Shown here in pieces: positions 10,110 to 20,921 of a DNA stretch of 64,000 bases. Location of the stretch: assembly GCA_951799445.1 (NCBI GenBank), contig OX637293.1, forward strand, positions 27,590,001 to 27,654,000, in the 5' to 3' direction. Under the pieces are notes generated by a model, which saw nothing but the letters and a program-made list of their open reading frames with translations, made no database searches and was not told the origin of the DNA. The position numbers were made by a program, and so were the translations under genes. Each line of letters opens with the position of its first letter. Positions within the stretch are counted from its first letter, which is position 1. Origin of the DNA: Pseudisothecium myosuroides (Eukaryota; Streptophyta; Bryopsida; Hypnales; Lembophyllaceae).

Positions 10110-13100
10110 TGTCGTGCGCGTAATCTAGGCGTAAGTATCTTTAACAACAAAAACGTGCTAAGATGACACAAGTTATCGTCCCAGGAGATTCCAGACGTTG
10201 CTTCAAAATTAGTTTCTCGAGACCTCTAAGTTTCCGGACTTTGACCACCTCGAAAGGGGTCCTTTCAACACACAAACTCTTTTCCGAAACTACTTCCTTT
10301 CCGGATTCTCTTCCGGATCCGGCTCTATCCAATCTTCCGATTCCGTCTTTCTAACAAGTTGGTTTTCGATACCTCTGTTTTACCCTCAGAGGGTTCCTCA
10401 CTTGCTCTTTCCGAGGGGTAGGGAACTGCACCACTCCGTATCTGACATAAACTCTAGTAACATAAAACAAAACACAACCCAAGAATAGATCTAGTTGAGT
10501 AAACAGGGTGGCATCCTCACAACATCCCGGATGGCCTATCCGGAAAGCTGGTCACACAGGGTAGCGTTAGGTCCTCCTTACTACAACGACGGATACCGGA
10601 CTTCCAGAACTAAGGGAATGACTTCCTAGCTCTCGACCGCTCATGAGGTTGACTAGCCTTCCGGATGGGTGGAAATATTCCTCTGGCGGTTGCCTATCTC
10701 CGCACGGAACCGCCCCTGCGAATTCCGGACTAGCTTCCGGACCACTCCTTGGTCTCCACCGGATTACCGTACCAGCGATTTAATGGCGCCACTTTCTCAC
10801 TGCGCAAGTCTAAAAACTCATCCGTAAAACACACTCAGCCTAATCCGGCAGTCCACGAATCCGGACTCCTCCCCCTTGCACACTCTCACTTACACATCCA
10901 CACAAGTGACTATAGACGCGATACGCAAGAGAATAATCCAACGAGTGCTTTCCTGAATGCTTCAGATTAAAATGAACAAGGAAAAGGAATGACAGGCCAA
11001 CAAGTCGGCCTGCCCTTAAAAACCCATAAAAAGGCAGCCAAAACGGCCACCAGAAAAACCGGCCAACGGCCAAACAAAAAGCAAAAAGGCAACGGCCCTG
11101 AAGACCGTTCCATGAAAACTGCGAAACCATTTAACTCCTAAAAGTCCGGAACCACTGGACCTACATCCGGAAAATCCGGTTCCGGAACTATCATCCTGGT
11201 AAAAATCCTAACTACAATTATTGCTACTGCTACCCTAGATAGTCATTTATTCCTCTTAGCCTTCTTTACAGACGTGCCACCCTGAGCTGGCGATCCAACT
11301 GTCTTCTGGGGTGGGGTGTTCTTCGTCTTCGACCTGGTCCGGGGAGGCTGCAACTCTTCCTCCTCCGATTGAGTCGTCTCCTCCTCTTCCGATTCCGGGT
11401 CCGTCTCGCTCAGTAGCCGTCGTCCCCTCGGTTTCGGAACAGTAAGATCAATGAGCTGGGACGGTGGCGGTGTCTGGAGAAAGGGCTGGAGCATGTGAGT
11501 GAAACTCACCGGATCCGTCCGAGCTGGATTCAACACCGTTCCGGGTAAAGGTGGTTCCCGGAAAGTAGAACCCACCGGTCTGTCGGGGAACAGATTTGCT
11601 ACGGACGCAGTTCTTCCGGCTGGAACGCCTAAGACAACGTCCTTTACCGGAGTCAAGGCCGCAAACTGCTTCACCAGCGACCTCCTCTTCTGGGCCGATG
11701 CTGTTCCGGCTTGCGACGTTCCGGCGATGGTCTTGCTCTTTGCCGGAGAAGGCTGGTTTTGTGCCCCTCCTTCTTGGAGATCCTGACCCAGGTCAAAAAG
11801 GCCTTGGTCTAACCCCTCAAGCGGATCCAAATTTCCCAACAGCTGCCGGATTTCCCTGAGCATTCCCTCAATCCGGACTTCAAAATCCACGAGGATGTTC
11901 ACCACCTTCGATCCGACCACATGACCATCCTTCACCATGTGGTTATTCCAGAGCGTAGCCCTGGCAAGAATATCTGCCGGAGTGTCAAACAAACTTCTGA
12001 CATTCCGGACTAGATCAAGGGCTTCTCCTTCCTTTGCCTCAGCGGTCATCCTCTCTTTCTCCGCCCACGCAGCTTGTTCTTGGAACCGGTCCTGTTCTTG
12101 CTCCAAGGTCAGAATCCGGTCCTCCAGCTGCTTCACCGCTTCCGGATCTGGCCTTTCCGTCAGCGCCATGAGGATTTGGGTTTCTTCCTTCACACCCAAT
12201 TTCTCGCACATTTGCCGGATCAGCGCCGACATCCTCTCATTCTGTGCCCGGGTAGTTAACAGCCATTTGATGGTGGCCTCTAGCTGATCCGTTTCCGGAA
12301 GTGGTTCTCGGGGCTTTTCTACCTCCTCGGCTTCTTGCTTCCCCTGCGCACCCCGATCAGTCGATTTCCGGCGCGTTCCTCCAACGTTTGGTGATGCCTG
12401 CTCCGGTTCCGGTTCCTCTTCTTCCGGCTCGAGCTCATCCGGTTCATCCTCCGCAGGAAGTCCATACTTCAACAAATTCTCGCCCTTCCGGTATATGGTC
12501 ATTTCCGGTCCGGTCAGTGCAACCTCGGAGTGATACAGATGGAAAAGATAGGGGCTAATCGGACTTGACTTCTTGTTTGCGATATTGACCGCTAACTTTT
12601 CCACTACGGAGTGGATGATCACTCCCCAACTGACCGGCCTGGGAGCCGGATTCTCTCTATCTCCTAGCGCTCCGAAAATGGTATTTGCCACCGTCATTGT
12701 AATCCGGGTGGGCTTTTCGGATACAAGATAGGGATGAGGAATGCTAACAACTGTCCATCCCGGGGACTCTTACAATCACTCGTGGTGTTCCCTTCCTTGG
12801 AATCCGCATGACTACGGAATACCTCCGTGGCATAGGTGTCCGTCCGGGACGCCATTCTGGAACCCCTGCTCGGCGTAAAGTATGCCTTCGCCCACAATTC
12901 CGGAGTCCAGGCCCTAGATCGACCCCTAATCGTCAAATCGAACTGATTACCCACTCCGGAAACCAGTTCGTTAATCATCTCTTCACTCCGGACGTTCCAT
13001 GGACGTTTTACCAATCCTAAGCACCCCATGATTTCTAGGTCTTCTTCTAACTCCTTCAGGCGCTCCGGCTCCGATGGGACAACCGGACGGACGCCCCGGG

Positions 13101-13590
13101 CTGTCACTACCGACCTCCGGGATCGACTCGCTTCCGCCATCTCACCGACTGCTAGGACAATCCGGTGCAATCGGCACCTTTCTCCCTTTCTCTCCCTAAC
13201 ACGCCCTAACTCACCACTCTTTCTCTCTTCTAACGCACCGTGGAAGAGCACGGGAAAAAGAGACTGAATGAGGCTGGCGGTGGGGTTTAAGTACCTGTCG
13301 GAACCCTAAGTTCCTGCTGTCAAAAACGTTCCCGTAAGTTCCCTAGCCGGAACCTAGGCGGTAAGTCCCTACGATCCGGAACTTTCCGGATCTTTCCGGC
13401 TTTCCGGCTACGGTTTCCGGCAGACTGCATAACCTAATTAGAGTTTTATCTTTTCTACCTAGAAACTAATTTCTATTTCTAATATCTAAGTCCTAACTTT
13501 GTATTTAAATGCAAAAATTGAAAAAGTTCTACTACTTTTACCTCCACTAAATTGTTAATTGGGACTTTCCGGATGATACGTACTCTCACA
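10110..13590 (-). mobile_element. coiled-coil-gene retroelement-like unit, copy (b), with 5-bp TSD
   Basis: The unit reads on the minus strand from TGTGAGAGTACG (13590) to GCGCACGACA (10110). It is flanked by a perfect 5-bp direct repeat, ACTGC (10105-10109 and 13591-13595). TG...CA ends with a 5-bp duplication are the signature of LTR-retroelement integrase. Yet neither terminal sequence recurs inside the unit, so no LTR pair is visible. The 3' region ends with the CTCCTGGGACGATAA block, which resembles the end region of plant gypsy LTRs. Either the unit is a very long solo LTR with a gene inside, or an unusual non-autonomous element. Confidence 0.8.
11243..13140 (-). pseudogene. coiled-coil protein of the (a)/(b)/(c) family, one frameshift
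   Basis: The start is the ATG at 13138-13140 (MAEASRSRRSVV), just below a TTAAACCCC TATA-like site near 13290. The frame runs through LKELEEDLEIMGCLGLVKRPW, MASRTDTYAT and FLIPILYP. Near 12700-12715 a run of four A's (CCGAAAAGCCC) puts the rest one base out; it then continues as TVANTIFGAL, SPISPYLFHLYHSE, a coiled coil (VKQLEDRILTLEQEQDRF...), a Pro/Ser-rich region and a Lys-rich end (KKAKRNK). Without that single base it would be about 632 residues, making this the least damaged of the three copies. The acidic segment DELEPEEEEPEPEQ lies mid-protein. Function unknown. Confidence 0.8.
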
Positions 13591-13696
13591 ACTGCGTACC
13601 GCCAGACAATGAGTCCAATTGGCCTAATGTGATATTGCTATCACTACCCGTTATAACAGTAAGTGTCAAATGGTAAAATAGACGTGTCAATGGTTT

Positions 13697-14810
13697 TGTC
13701 ACGCCCCTATCTCCTTGGGGTGCCCAAAGTGCCTTAGTGAGCAAGGGGGACCTTGGGGGTGACTCCCCAAGCCTTGCAAGAATCTAGGTAGGGAGTTTGG
13801 GAGGACTCCCGAGCAAACAGGGCGCAATAGCGCCTTGGGTTTGAAGTGTATGGTGATGTGTCATACATTCTTGGAAAGCTCTTGAGCATAGGCTTCTAAT
13901 GGTCTAAAGAACGCATCGTTTGGACTAGTGAACAAAAAGTTATGAGCGCTCAAAGTTGACTATGTCTCGGACGCGCCGGTGACGCCCGGGAGTCCCGAAC
14001 CTTTGGAGTGCCATAACTTTGTGAGAACTTGTCCAAATTGGACGAGTGAAGAGTCTATTGGCATCCAAACTTTGAGTAGATATCTAAAATGGGCTCGCAT
14101 GTGGGAATCAAAGCCCTGGTCACAAAGTTGCGCCGTTTGGAAGCTCGGAGGGGCCAAACGGTGACGAAACGGGGTGACGGCGGTTGGAAGTGGGTGGTCT
14201 TCCAAAACCCAAGGGTGTTTGGGTACCCCCTTTGTCATAGAAGGGGGGGTCTGCCGAATCCCACAGAGAGTACTATAGGAGGGGTTGGTCTCCCTCCTCA
14301 CTCCCTCTTGGAGCCTTGGTGAGTCACAGTGACTCCCGGTTGGTGATGCAACTTCACCACCGCACCAGGGCACCATGGGACACTTGTTGTGTGTGTCCCA
14401 TGGCACTGGTTGGGTGGAGTCCCACTCCTTGCTAGGCCACTCTCGATGTGTCCCGAGTTGTGAGTCCTGATTAGCTTTGGTGGATGAGTAGCGAATACTA
14501 AATGGGCTAGTGTGGAATGGGGTGACACTCAAGGGCGGTTAGGACCGTGGTGAGTAGTGCCACCACGAGTCCTTGCACATTAAGGTGGAAGGTCCGCCCC
14601 ATGTTACTTAGTGGCATGCCCGGTGTTACGAAGGGAGTGGTGTGTGTTAAGAGTCCCGTGGATTGGGACTTCACCGTGTGAGTTGGAAATGAGGGCTAAT
14701 GCTGCGGGTGCGTGGCATGTGCAGTGTTAGCAATGTTGGTGACTCAAGTGAAGCTGTAAGGAACTAGCAAGAGCTGTTTGGTACTACTGGGTGGCATTTG
14801 GATTGCGACA
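13697..14810 (+). repeat. 5' LTR of the gypsy element
   Basis: It starts TGTCACGCCCCTATC and ends TTGCGACA, directly before the PBS. It is homologous to the solo LTR at 18441-19738, which is about 180 bp longer because of extra sequence in its middle. Confidence 0.9.
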
Positions 14811-14812
14811 CT

Positions 14813-14824
14813 TGGTATCAGAGC
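14813..14824 (+). other. primer-binding site, initiator tRNA-Met
   Basis: TGGTATCAGAGC, two bases after the LTR end. This is the classic match to the 3' end of plant initiator tRNA-Met that primes minus-strand DNA synthesis. Confidence 0.93.
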
Positions 14825-14858
14825 AGGGCTACGTTGGGGTGCAGTGGGCTTTGAAGTC

Positions 14859-17615
14859 ATGGTGAAGATCAAGGCAGTTGACGCCGGGACTTCGAGGCCA
14901 GGACGCCAAACACGTAGTCAAGGTCTAGAGCCTGCTGGGTCTCTTACTCAAGATAGTGAAAGGGGAGACTCACTGCAACTGGGACAAATGGGTCAAGAAG
15001 ACACCCCGGTTGTTGAAGAAAACTTGGAAACTAGTAGCAAGGAAGGTGACACCGCTACCAGTCCTGGGAGGCCGCGGCGTGAACGAAAACGCAAGGAGCG
15101 TGACCTCATGTTTGAGGAACTTGTCAAAACTCTTCAAGTGATGCAAGGGGAAATCAAAGAGCTTAAAGAGAAGGGTCCTAGCCCTGCTACACACAAGTTG
15201 TGCAAAACCAACATGCCATCTTCTTTCACCGGCGTTGGCAAGGCCCACAAGGTGAAGGATTTCTTGGTGGAGTTGGAGTTGTACTTCGAAGCTCAAAGGG
15301 CACTTGAAGCAGACAAGATCACCATTACTGTGACCTTTCTAAAGGATCATGCTTTGCTTTGGTGGACTCACTTTCGGAGTGAAAGTTCAAAGGTGGTGGA
15401 GACCCTCACTTGGCCCGGTTTCAAGGAACTCATTAGTGACCGTTTCACCCCTGAGTACTAAGACATCCGTGATGGAGTAGCGCTTGTGAGACTCAAACAA
15501 ACAGGGAGTCTTAGGGGGTACGTGCGTGAGTTCAATGCACACTTGAATGTACTTCCAAGGCTGGATGAACTAGCCAAGAAGATCATTTTCTTCAATGGCT
15601 TGCAAAGTTGGGCTGAGAGGGCATTGTTTAGGATGCCTCAGTTGCCTGATACTTGCGCTGAGTTGTTGAAGCTAGCGGAGAGGATTGGTAACAACGAGGG
15701 CCAACATAAGAAGGCTAAAGAGGGGCTTTCAACAGGTGAGTCCAGCAAGCACTCAAAGCGCAAGTTGAGGCGTCATGTGTGGGTCAAGAGCAAGCATGGA
15801 GGTGATGGTGCCAAGTCAAGTGGGCCAAAGGAGGAACAAGCTAAGGGCACGGAGAAGGGAGGTGAAAACACCAAGCGGGATGCAAGTCAAGTGACTTGCT
15901 ACAATTGTGGTGAGAAAGGCCACATGTCCCAAGGTTGCACCAAGCCTAAGGTTAGTGCTCGTGGCATGCGTGCTCATATTGAAGAACATGTCCTTCAAGG
16001 TGGTTTCTTGGCCAAGGCAACCAAACCCAAGTTGAGTCCACGCTTGTTGTTCTTAAGGGGATCCATTCATGATCATGATGTTTCATTCCTCCTTGATACA
16101 GGTGCAACACACTCGTTTGTGAGCCCAAGACTTGCAATGGAGTTGGGCTTGCAACTCAAGGAGTCTAGCAAGCCCATCAAGGTGCAGTTTGCTAAGGGCA
16201 AGCCACACAAGACAAGCAAGGTGGCTACGAGTGTCGAAGTGAAGTGTGGGAAGTTCACCTTTGTGGAGGACTTTACGGTGTGTGATATGGATGGGATAGA
16301 TCTCATCTTAGGAAATACTTTCCTAGATACTTATGCTATAGATATAAGGCGGCGACCATCTTTGAAGGTGGTCACCCAAGTAGATGGTAATGAGGTGGAG
16401 TTAGAAATAACTAAGTCACCCAAGGTGTTGGGGACTAGGATCCACCTTGTGGCTTTAGAGAGCCTTAGTGATACTAGGTTTTTGGTAGTAATGCGTGCTG
16501 GTTTAGATGGAGGGGTGAGTAAAGTGGCTAGTAGAGCCAACTCCCCTCCAAAGTGTGTAACTAGTGTAGTCCATAAGTATATGGATGTATTAACCACGGA
16601 GTTGCCTGATGCTTTACCACCTGAAAGGAAAGTGGATCACAAGATTGAGGTGGTGCCTGGATCACAACCACCATCCAAGGCACCTTATAGATTGAATCAA
16701 AGGGAGTTGACAGAGTTGAAGAAACAGCTTGATGAACTTTTGGCAAAAGGGTACATTCAAAGGAGTAAGTCACCCTATGGAGCGCCAGTGTTGTTTGTAG
16801 ACAAAAAGGATGGGAAACTCCGCATGTGTGTGGATTACAGGGTGCTTAACAAGATCACCATCAAGAACAACTATCCTTTGCCTCGAATTGATGATCTCTT
16901 TGACAGGTTGGCAAGTGCAGTGTACTTTAGCCGGATAGATCTTAAGTCTGGCTACTACCAAATTCGAATTGCACGTGATGACATTGAAAAGACGGCGTGT
17001 AGGACCCGATATGGGTCCTATGAGTTTTTGGTGATGCCTTTTGGTCTATGCAATGCCCCTTCAACATTTACCACCCTCATGAACACCGTGTTCCACCAAA
17101 AGATGGATGAGTTTGTCATTGTGTACATTGATGACATACTAGTGTACTCCAAAACGGCAGAGGAGCACGCCAAGCACCTTGAGATTGTGTTGGAAAGGCT
17201 TAGGGAACATAAGTTGTTTGCTAATGGGGAGAAGAGTGAGTTTGGCTTGTTGGAGATAGACTTCTTGGGCCACATCTTGTCTGGACTAGGAATCAAGCCA
17301 AATGCTAAGAAGGTGGAGGCAATCAAGGAGTGGAAACAACCCACCACCCAAAAGGGTGTGAGGTCCTTTCTAACACTTGCTAACTACTACAGAAGGTTCA
17401 TTAAGGACTTCTCCAAGATTGCCAAACCTTTGTCTGACTTGTTGAAGAAGAACCAAGCCATAGTGTGGACCAAGCCTTGTGAGCAAGCCTTTGAGCAACT
17501 CAAAGACAAGCTCTCATCCCCTCCGGTGTTGAAGTTTCTTGAGTTTGATCAACCTTTTGAGGTGCACACGGATGCAAGTGATTTTGCCATTGGGGGAGTG
17601 TTGATGCAAGGTGGA
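14859..17615 (+). pseudogene. Ty3/gypsy gag-pol polyprotein, one stop, truncated
   Basis: The start is the ATG at 14859 (MVKIKAVDAG). One frame holds a gag domain (WTHFRSES...WPGFKELISDRFTPEY), an in-frame TAA at 15459-15461 where the family normally has Gln (PEYQ), then the rest of gag ([16 protein letters not shown]). Next come the zinc knuckle [14 protein letters not shown] (about 15897), the aspartic protease [11 protein letters not shown] (about 16092), and reverse transcriptase with [15 protein letters not shown] (about 16928) and the catalytic YIDD (about 17124). The start of RNase H ([15 protein letters not shown]) precedes the break by element (c). Known role: capsid and replication enzymes of the element. 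This copy cannot be autonomous. Confidence 0.93.
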
Positions 17616-17848
17616 TGTCGCAACTCCAATTTTTGTTTTTTTTAGTTTACCTTAGAATTTGGAACGGAACCCATCGCTGGAGATCCGGATCCTTGTAAGG
17701 AATGCGGAATAAGCAAAAATAAGTCAGGATACGGCATTAGTAGTCAAACCGGATTGGATGTGATAGAAAAGTCAACCAAACCGGAATGGATCCAGGACCG
17801 GGTTGGATGCCTGGACCGGATTAGGGTTTGACCGGATCCCCTGACAGG

Positions 17849-17858
17849 CTATAAATAG
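17849..17858 (+). promoter_or_regulatory. TATA box of copy (c)
   Basis: CTATAAATAG lies about 320 bp upstream of the ATG at 18170. Copies (a) (CTATTTAAGG, 4681) and (b) (TTAAACCCC, about 13290 on the minus strand) have weaker sites in the same relative place. Confidence 0.6.
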
Positions 17859-18440
17859 AGAGGGCTTGGTCATTTATTTCCTCTTTTGCTTACCAAGGTC
17901 GTTACTCTGCGCGAGCGCCTCGTTGATCAGTTGAGAGATTGTGTGTGTTTTCGGTGTTTTGCTTGTGTTCTTTTCCAAGAGTATTGGGGGCGCACAGGGT
18001 TGTTCTATCCTTTCCGTAGGGAGCGGAAGAGGCGAGATTGTGCGCGCATGTGCTGCAGGTGTTTGCTTCCGGTACTGCAGTAGGGTTGAGAGAGAAAGTG
18101 AGGAACGGGAAGTGCGGCTAGGAGAAGGTGAGGTAGCATCGGTGAGATCCGGCTAGAGAGTAGTGTGACATGCCTAGGCTTAGGAGATCCCGACCACCTA
18201 GTCCCGCAGTAGGAGAACTCAAGCTCAAGAAGGTCGTTCCGGTTATCCCCACCACGGAGCCGGAAAAGACCCAATTGATGGAGGACCTCACGAAGATAGG
18301 TTGTGAGGGTTTAGCGGTGAAACCTTGGGGTTTCAAGGAGGAACGGGTAGTGAGGGAACTGTTGGGAAAACTTTCCAATCAGTTTGACGGGACTATCCGT
18401 GGCCGTCCGGATCTGTGGAAGGAGGAGCATTGGAGGGCGG

Positions 18441-19738
18441 TGTCACGCCCCTATCTCCCCTTGGGGTGCCCGAAGTGCCTTAGTGAGCAAGGGGGGACCT
18501 TGGGGATGACATCCCAAGCCTTGCAAGAGCCTAAGTAGGGAGAATGAGAGACTCCCGTGCAAACAGGGCGCAATAGCGCCCTGTATTGGAAGAGAATGGT
18601 CGCGTATTGCATATGCTTGGAAAGCTTGCAAGAAGACGCTTCTAATGGTCCTTAGAACGTGAGATTCCGAGTTGGGAGTCAAAAGTTATGACCCCGCAAA
18701 GTTGGCAGTGTCCCGACGCGCAGTGGCGCGCGCCAACGCGCGGCCAGCGCGTCTGGCGCGTTTCGGGACTGCAGAGCTTGGGATGGAGGTTTTTAAGTGA
18801 TTTCTTTGGCCAAATGGGTCATGTAGCATATAATTGGAAAGCTATGAACACAAGGATGCTAGAATGGTAAGCATTACGAGGTTCTAAGTTATGAGTCAAA
18901 AGTTATGGCCAAGAGAAGGGCCGTGGTGAAGGCGTGACGCCTCTCCCGGTGAACCCGAATCTTTGGAGGGCCATAACTTTGCAAGAACTTCGTCAAATGG
19001 GATGAGTGAGGAGTCTATCGGCAACTTCTCATTTCGTAGATGTCGAAAATGGGCTCGCACGTCTCATTTGGAGCTCTGAGAGTAGAGTTACGCCGGTTAG
19101 AAGATCGGGAGTCCAAACGGTGACGGAACTTGGCGATTCGGGTTGGAAGTGGGTGGTCTTCCAAAACCCAAGTGTATTTGGGTTCCTCCTTTGACATAGG
19201 ATGGGGGGGTCTGCCGAATCCCACAGCGTATACTATAGGAGGGGTTGGTCTCCCTCCTCACTCCCACTTGGAGCCTTGGTGAGTCCCGGTGACTCAAGTG
19301 CGGTGGTGTAGTTTCACCACCGGTTCCAAGGCACCATGGGACACTTGTAGGTGTCCCGTGGCACCGGTTGGGTGGAGTCCCGCTCCTTGCTAGGCCACTT
19401 TGGGTGTGTGTGTGTCCCAATGTGAGTCCCAATTAGCCATGGTATATGAGTAGCAAATACTTGTTGGGCTAGCATGGAGTGGGGTAACACTCAAGGGCGG
19501 TTAGGACCGTGGTGAGTAGTGCCACCATGAGTCCTTATACATTGAGATGGAAGTTCCGCCCCATGTTACCAAGTGACATGCCAGGTGCCACGAGTGGAGT
19601 GCGTGTTAGTAGTCCCGGTGACTGGGACTTAACAAAATGAGTTGGAAATGAAGACTAACTTTGTATGTGCTCGGCATGTGCAGTGTTAGGCAGTTTGTGA
19701 CCCAAGTGAAGTTGTGAAGTGTCATTTGGGTCGCGACA
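18441..19738 (+). mobile_element. gypsy solo LTR with 5-bp TSD
   Basis: TGTCACGCCCC...GTCGCGACA, same family as the LTR at 13697. It is flanked by GGCGG on both sides (18436-18440 and 19739-19743). Its presence between two codons of the copy (c) gene gives an independent proof of insertion. A solo LTR arises by LTR-LTR recombination after a full element inserts. Confidence 0.93.
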
Positions 19739-20340
19739 GGCGGTGTACTCTTTCGCACCGGGTGGGCTGACCACCTTCAGCCGGAAAGATGAATTCTGTC
19801 ACGGCCGATTCCGGAAAGCCGTGCATGACAAGGACGGATACGCGGTGGGCGATTGTATCGATGACCGGCATCGACGCCTACTAGAGTTTTTAATTCCGAT
19901 CCTGCACCCGGACAAGCCCAAGACGCTGACTATCACGATCGGCAACCAGGTGTTTGGTGCCATCGTGGGCAACCGGAAGATGAACTAGAGCCGGATCATC
20001 GGAGATCTGGTTTCCAGTCTGGTTCCCCGGATTGGGAAGAGTAGGGCCACACCCGTGTGCCCCTATCTCTTCCATCTCTACAAGGAGAACGGTATCCTTG
20101 CCGGACCGGAGGAGAAGACCTGGAAGACTCAGGAAACTCTCCTGAAGTACGGGGAATCCGGATCTGATGACAAGAGCGAGGAGGCTTCCGGTTCGGAGAC
20201 GGAAAGTGGGGAAGACAAGGAGACAAAGCCGCCAGCCAAGCGGCAGAAGACAACATCACCGCTCGGCAGGGGAAATCCTCCGACTCCGACAAAGAAGCGT
20301 ACTCCGGAACCAGCCGGTAAGGAGGCGGAGGCGGGACCAT

Positions 20341-20456
20341 CCGGAGAAAAGGATCCGCAGGATCCGTTTGTGCAGTTAATCAACCTCCTCTCCGTCATCC
20401 GGAGAAAAGGATCCGCAGGATCCGTTTGTGCAGTTAATCAACCTCCTCTCCGTCAT
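20341..20456 (+). repeat. 58-bp exact tandem duplication
   Basis: The block starting CCGGAGAAAAGGATCCGCAG occurs twice, at 20341 and 20399. 58 bp is not a multiple of 3, so the duplication shifts the coiled-coil gene frame and produces two overlapping open frames here. Confidence 0.9.
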
Positions 20457-20921
20457 CCGAGCGGATTGGGTGGTGAAGAAGGCGATCCTAGAGGAAATCG
20501 GAGGGCTGGTGGGCAGCGAATCGGATCGCAGTTTGACAAAGAAGGTCGCTGACTGCATCACCAATCCGGAAGAGAACCGGAAGTTGGAAGCAGAAGTACG
20601 ACGGCTTCAGGAGGAAGTCGACAAATTGAAGTTGGAGGCATTTGGCCTCAAGGAAGACATCACCGCCACGAAGGAGATGGCGGATGAAGTGAAGAAAGTG
20701 GTCGATGACGTAAAGGCCACCTTCGGCGAAACCGGGTCCATGGCTATGCAAGCCCGGTTGTACGATGAAGGGGTGCTGAAGGACAATAAACTGTCCAGCG
20801 CGAAGCTTGTCCGGATCCTGGGCGACTTCGCTGATCAGGTGGAAGCGTCGATGGTTGGAGCGCGGGAGGCTGCAAACCGGATGGAGGTGAGCAGCTCAAA
20901 GTTGACGGGAATACTACATAC

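Larger units (their letters stand above)
13697..17615 (+). mobile_element. Ty3/gypsy retrotransposon, truncated on the right
   Basis: It consists of a 5' LTR (13697-14810), a tRNA-iMet PBS and a gag-pol frame that stops abruptly inside the RNase H region at about 17615, where coiled-coil element (c) begins (TGTCGCAACTCC). Integrase and 3' LTR are not in the window. The initiator-Met PBS and domain order fit the chromovirus/Ty3 group; I cannot assign a clade. Confidence 0.9.
17616..20921 (+). mobile_element. coiled-coil-gene unit, copy (c), interrupted twice
   Basis: It begins TGTCGCAACTCC within the gypsy RNase H region and has a clear TATA box (CTATAAATAG, 17849-17858) before the gene. A gypsy solo LTR (18441-19738) and the XY repeat (from 20922) interrupt it. 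The part of the gene expected after the XY insertion is not found to the right of 23 kb, so the element is truncated or its remainder has been lost. Confidence 0.65.
18170..20921 (+). pseudogene. copy (c) coiled-coil gene, split by a solo LTR
   Basis: The first part is 18170-18440 (MPRLRRSRPPSP..., LMEDLTKIGCEGLAVKPW, KEEHWRAV). The frame resumes exactly at 19744 (YSFAPGG) once the solo LTR and one copy of its duplication are left out. Further damage: a TAG at 19986-19988 where copies (a) and (b) have Trp (NW/SW), so TGG to TAG; a 58-bp tandem duplication (about 20341-20456) that shifts the frame; and loss of the 3' part at the XY insertion (20922). The remaining C-terminal part is coiled coil (EENRKLEAEVRRLQEEVDKL). 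Three independent lesions make it a clear pseudogene. Confidence 0.85.

Noticed and set aside
11499..12558. Several plus-strand frames of 85-116 codons
   Set aside because: Antisense shadows of the minus-strand coiled-coil gene of copy (b), which has homologues in two other places.
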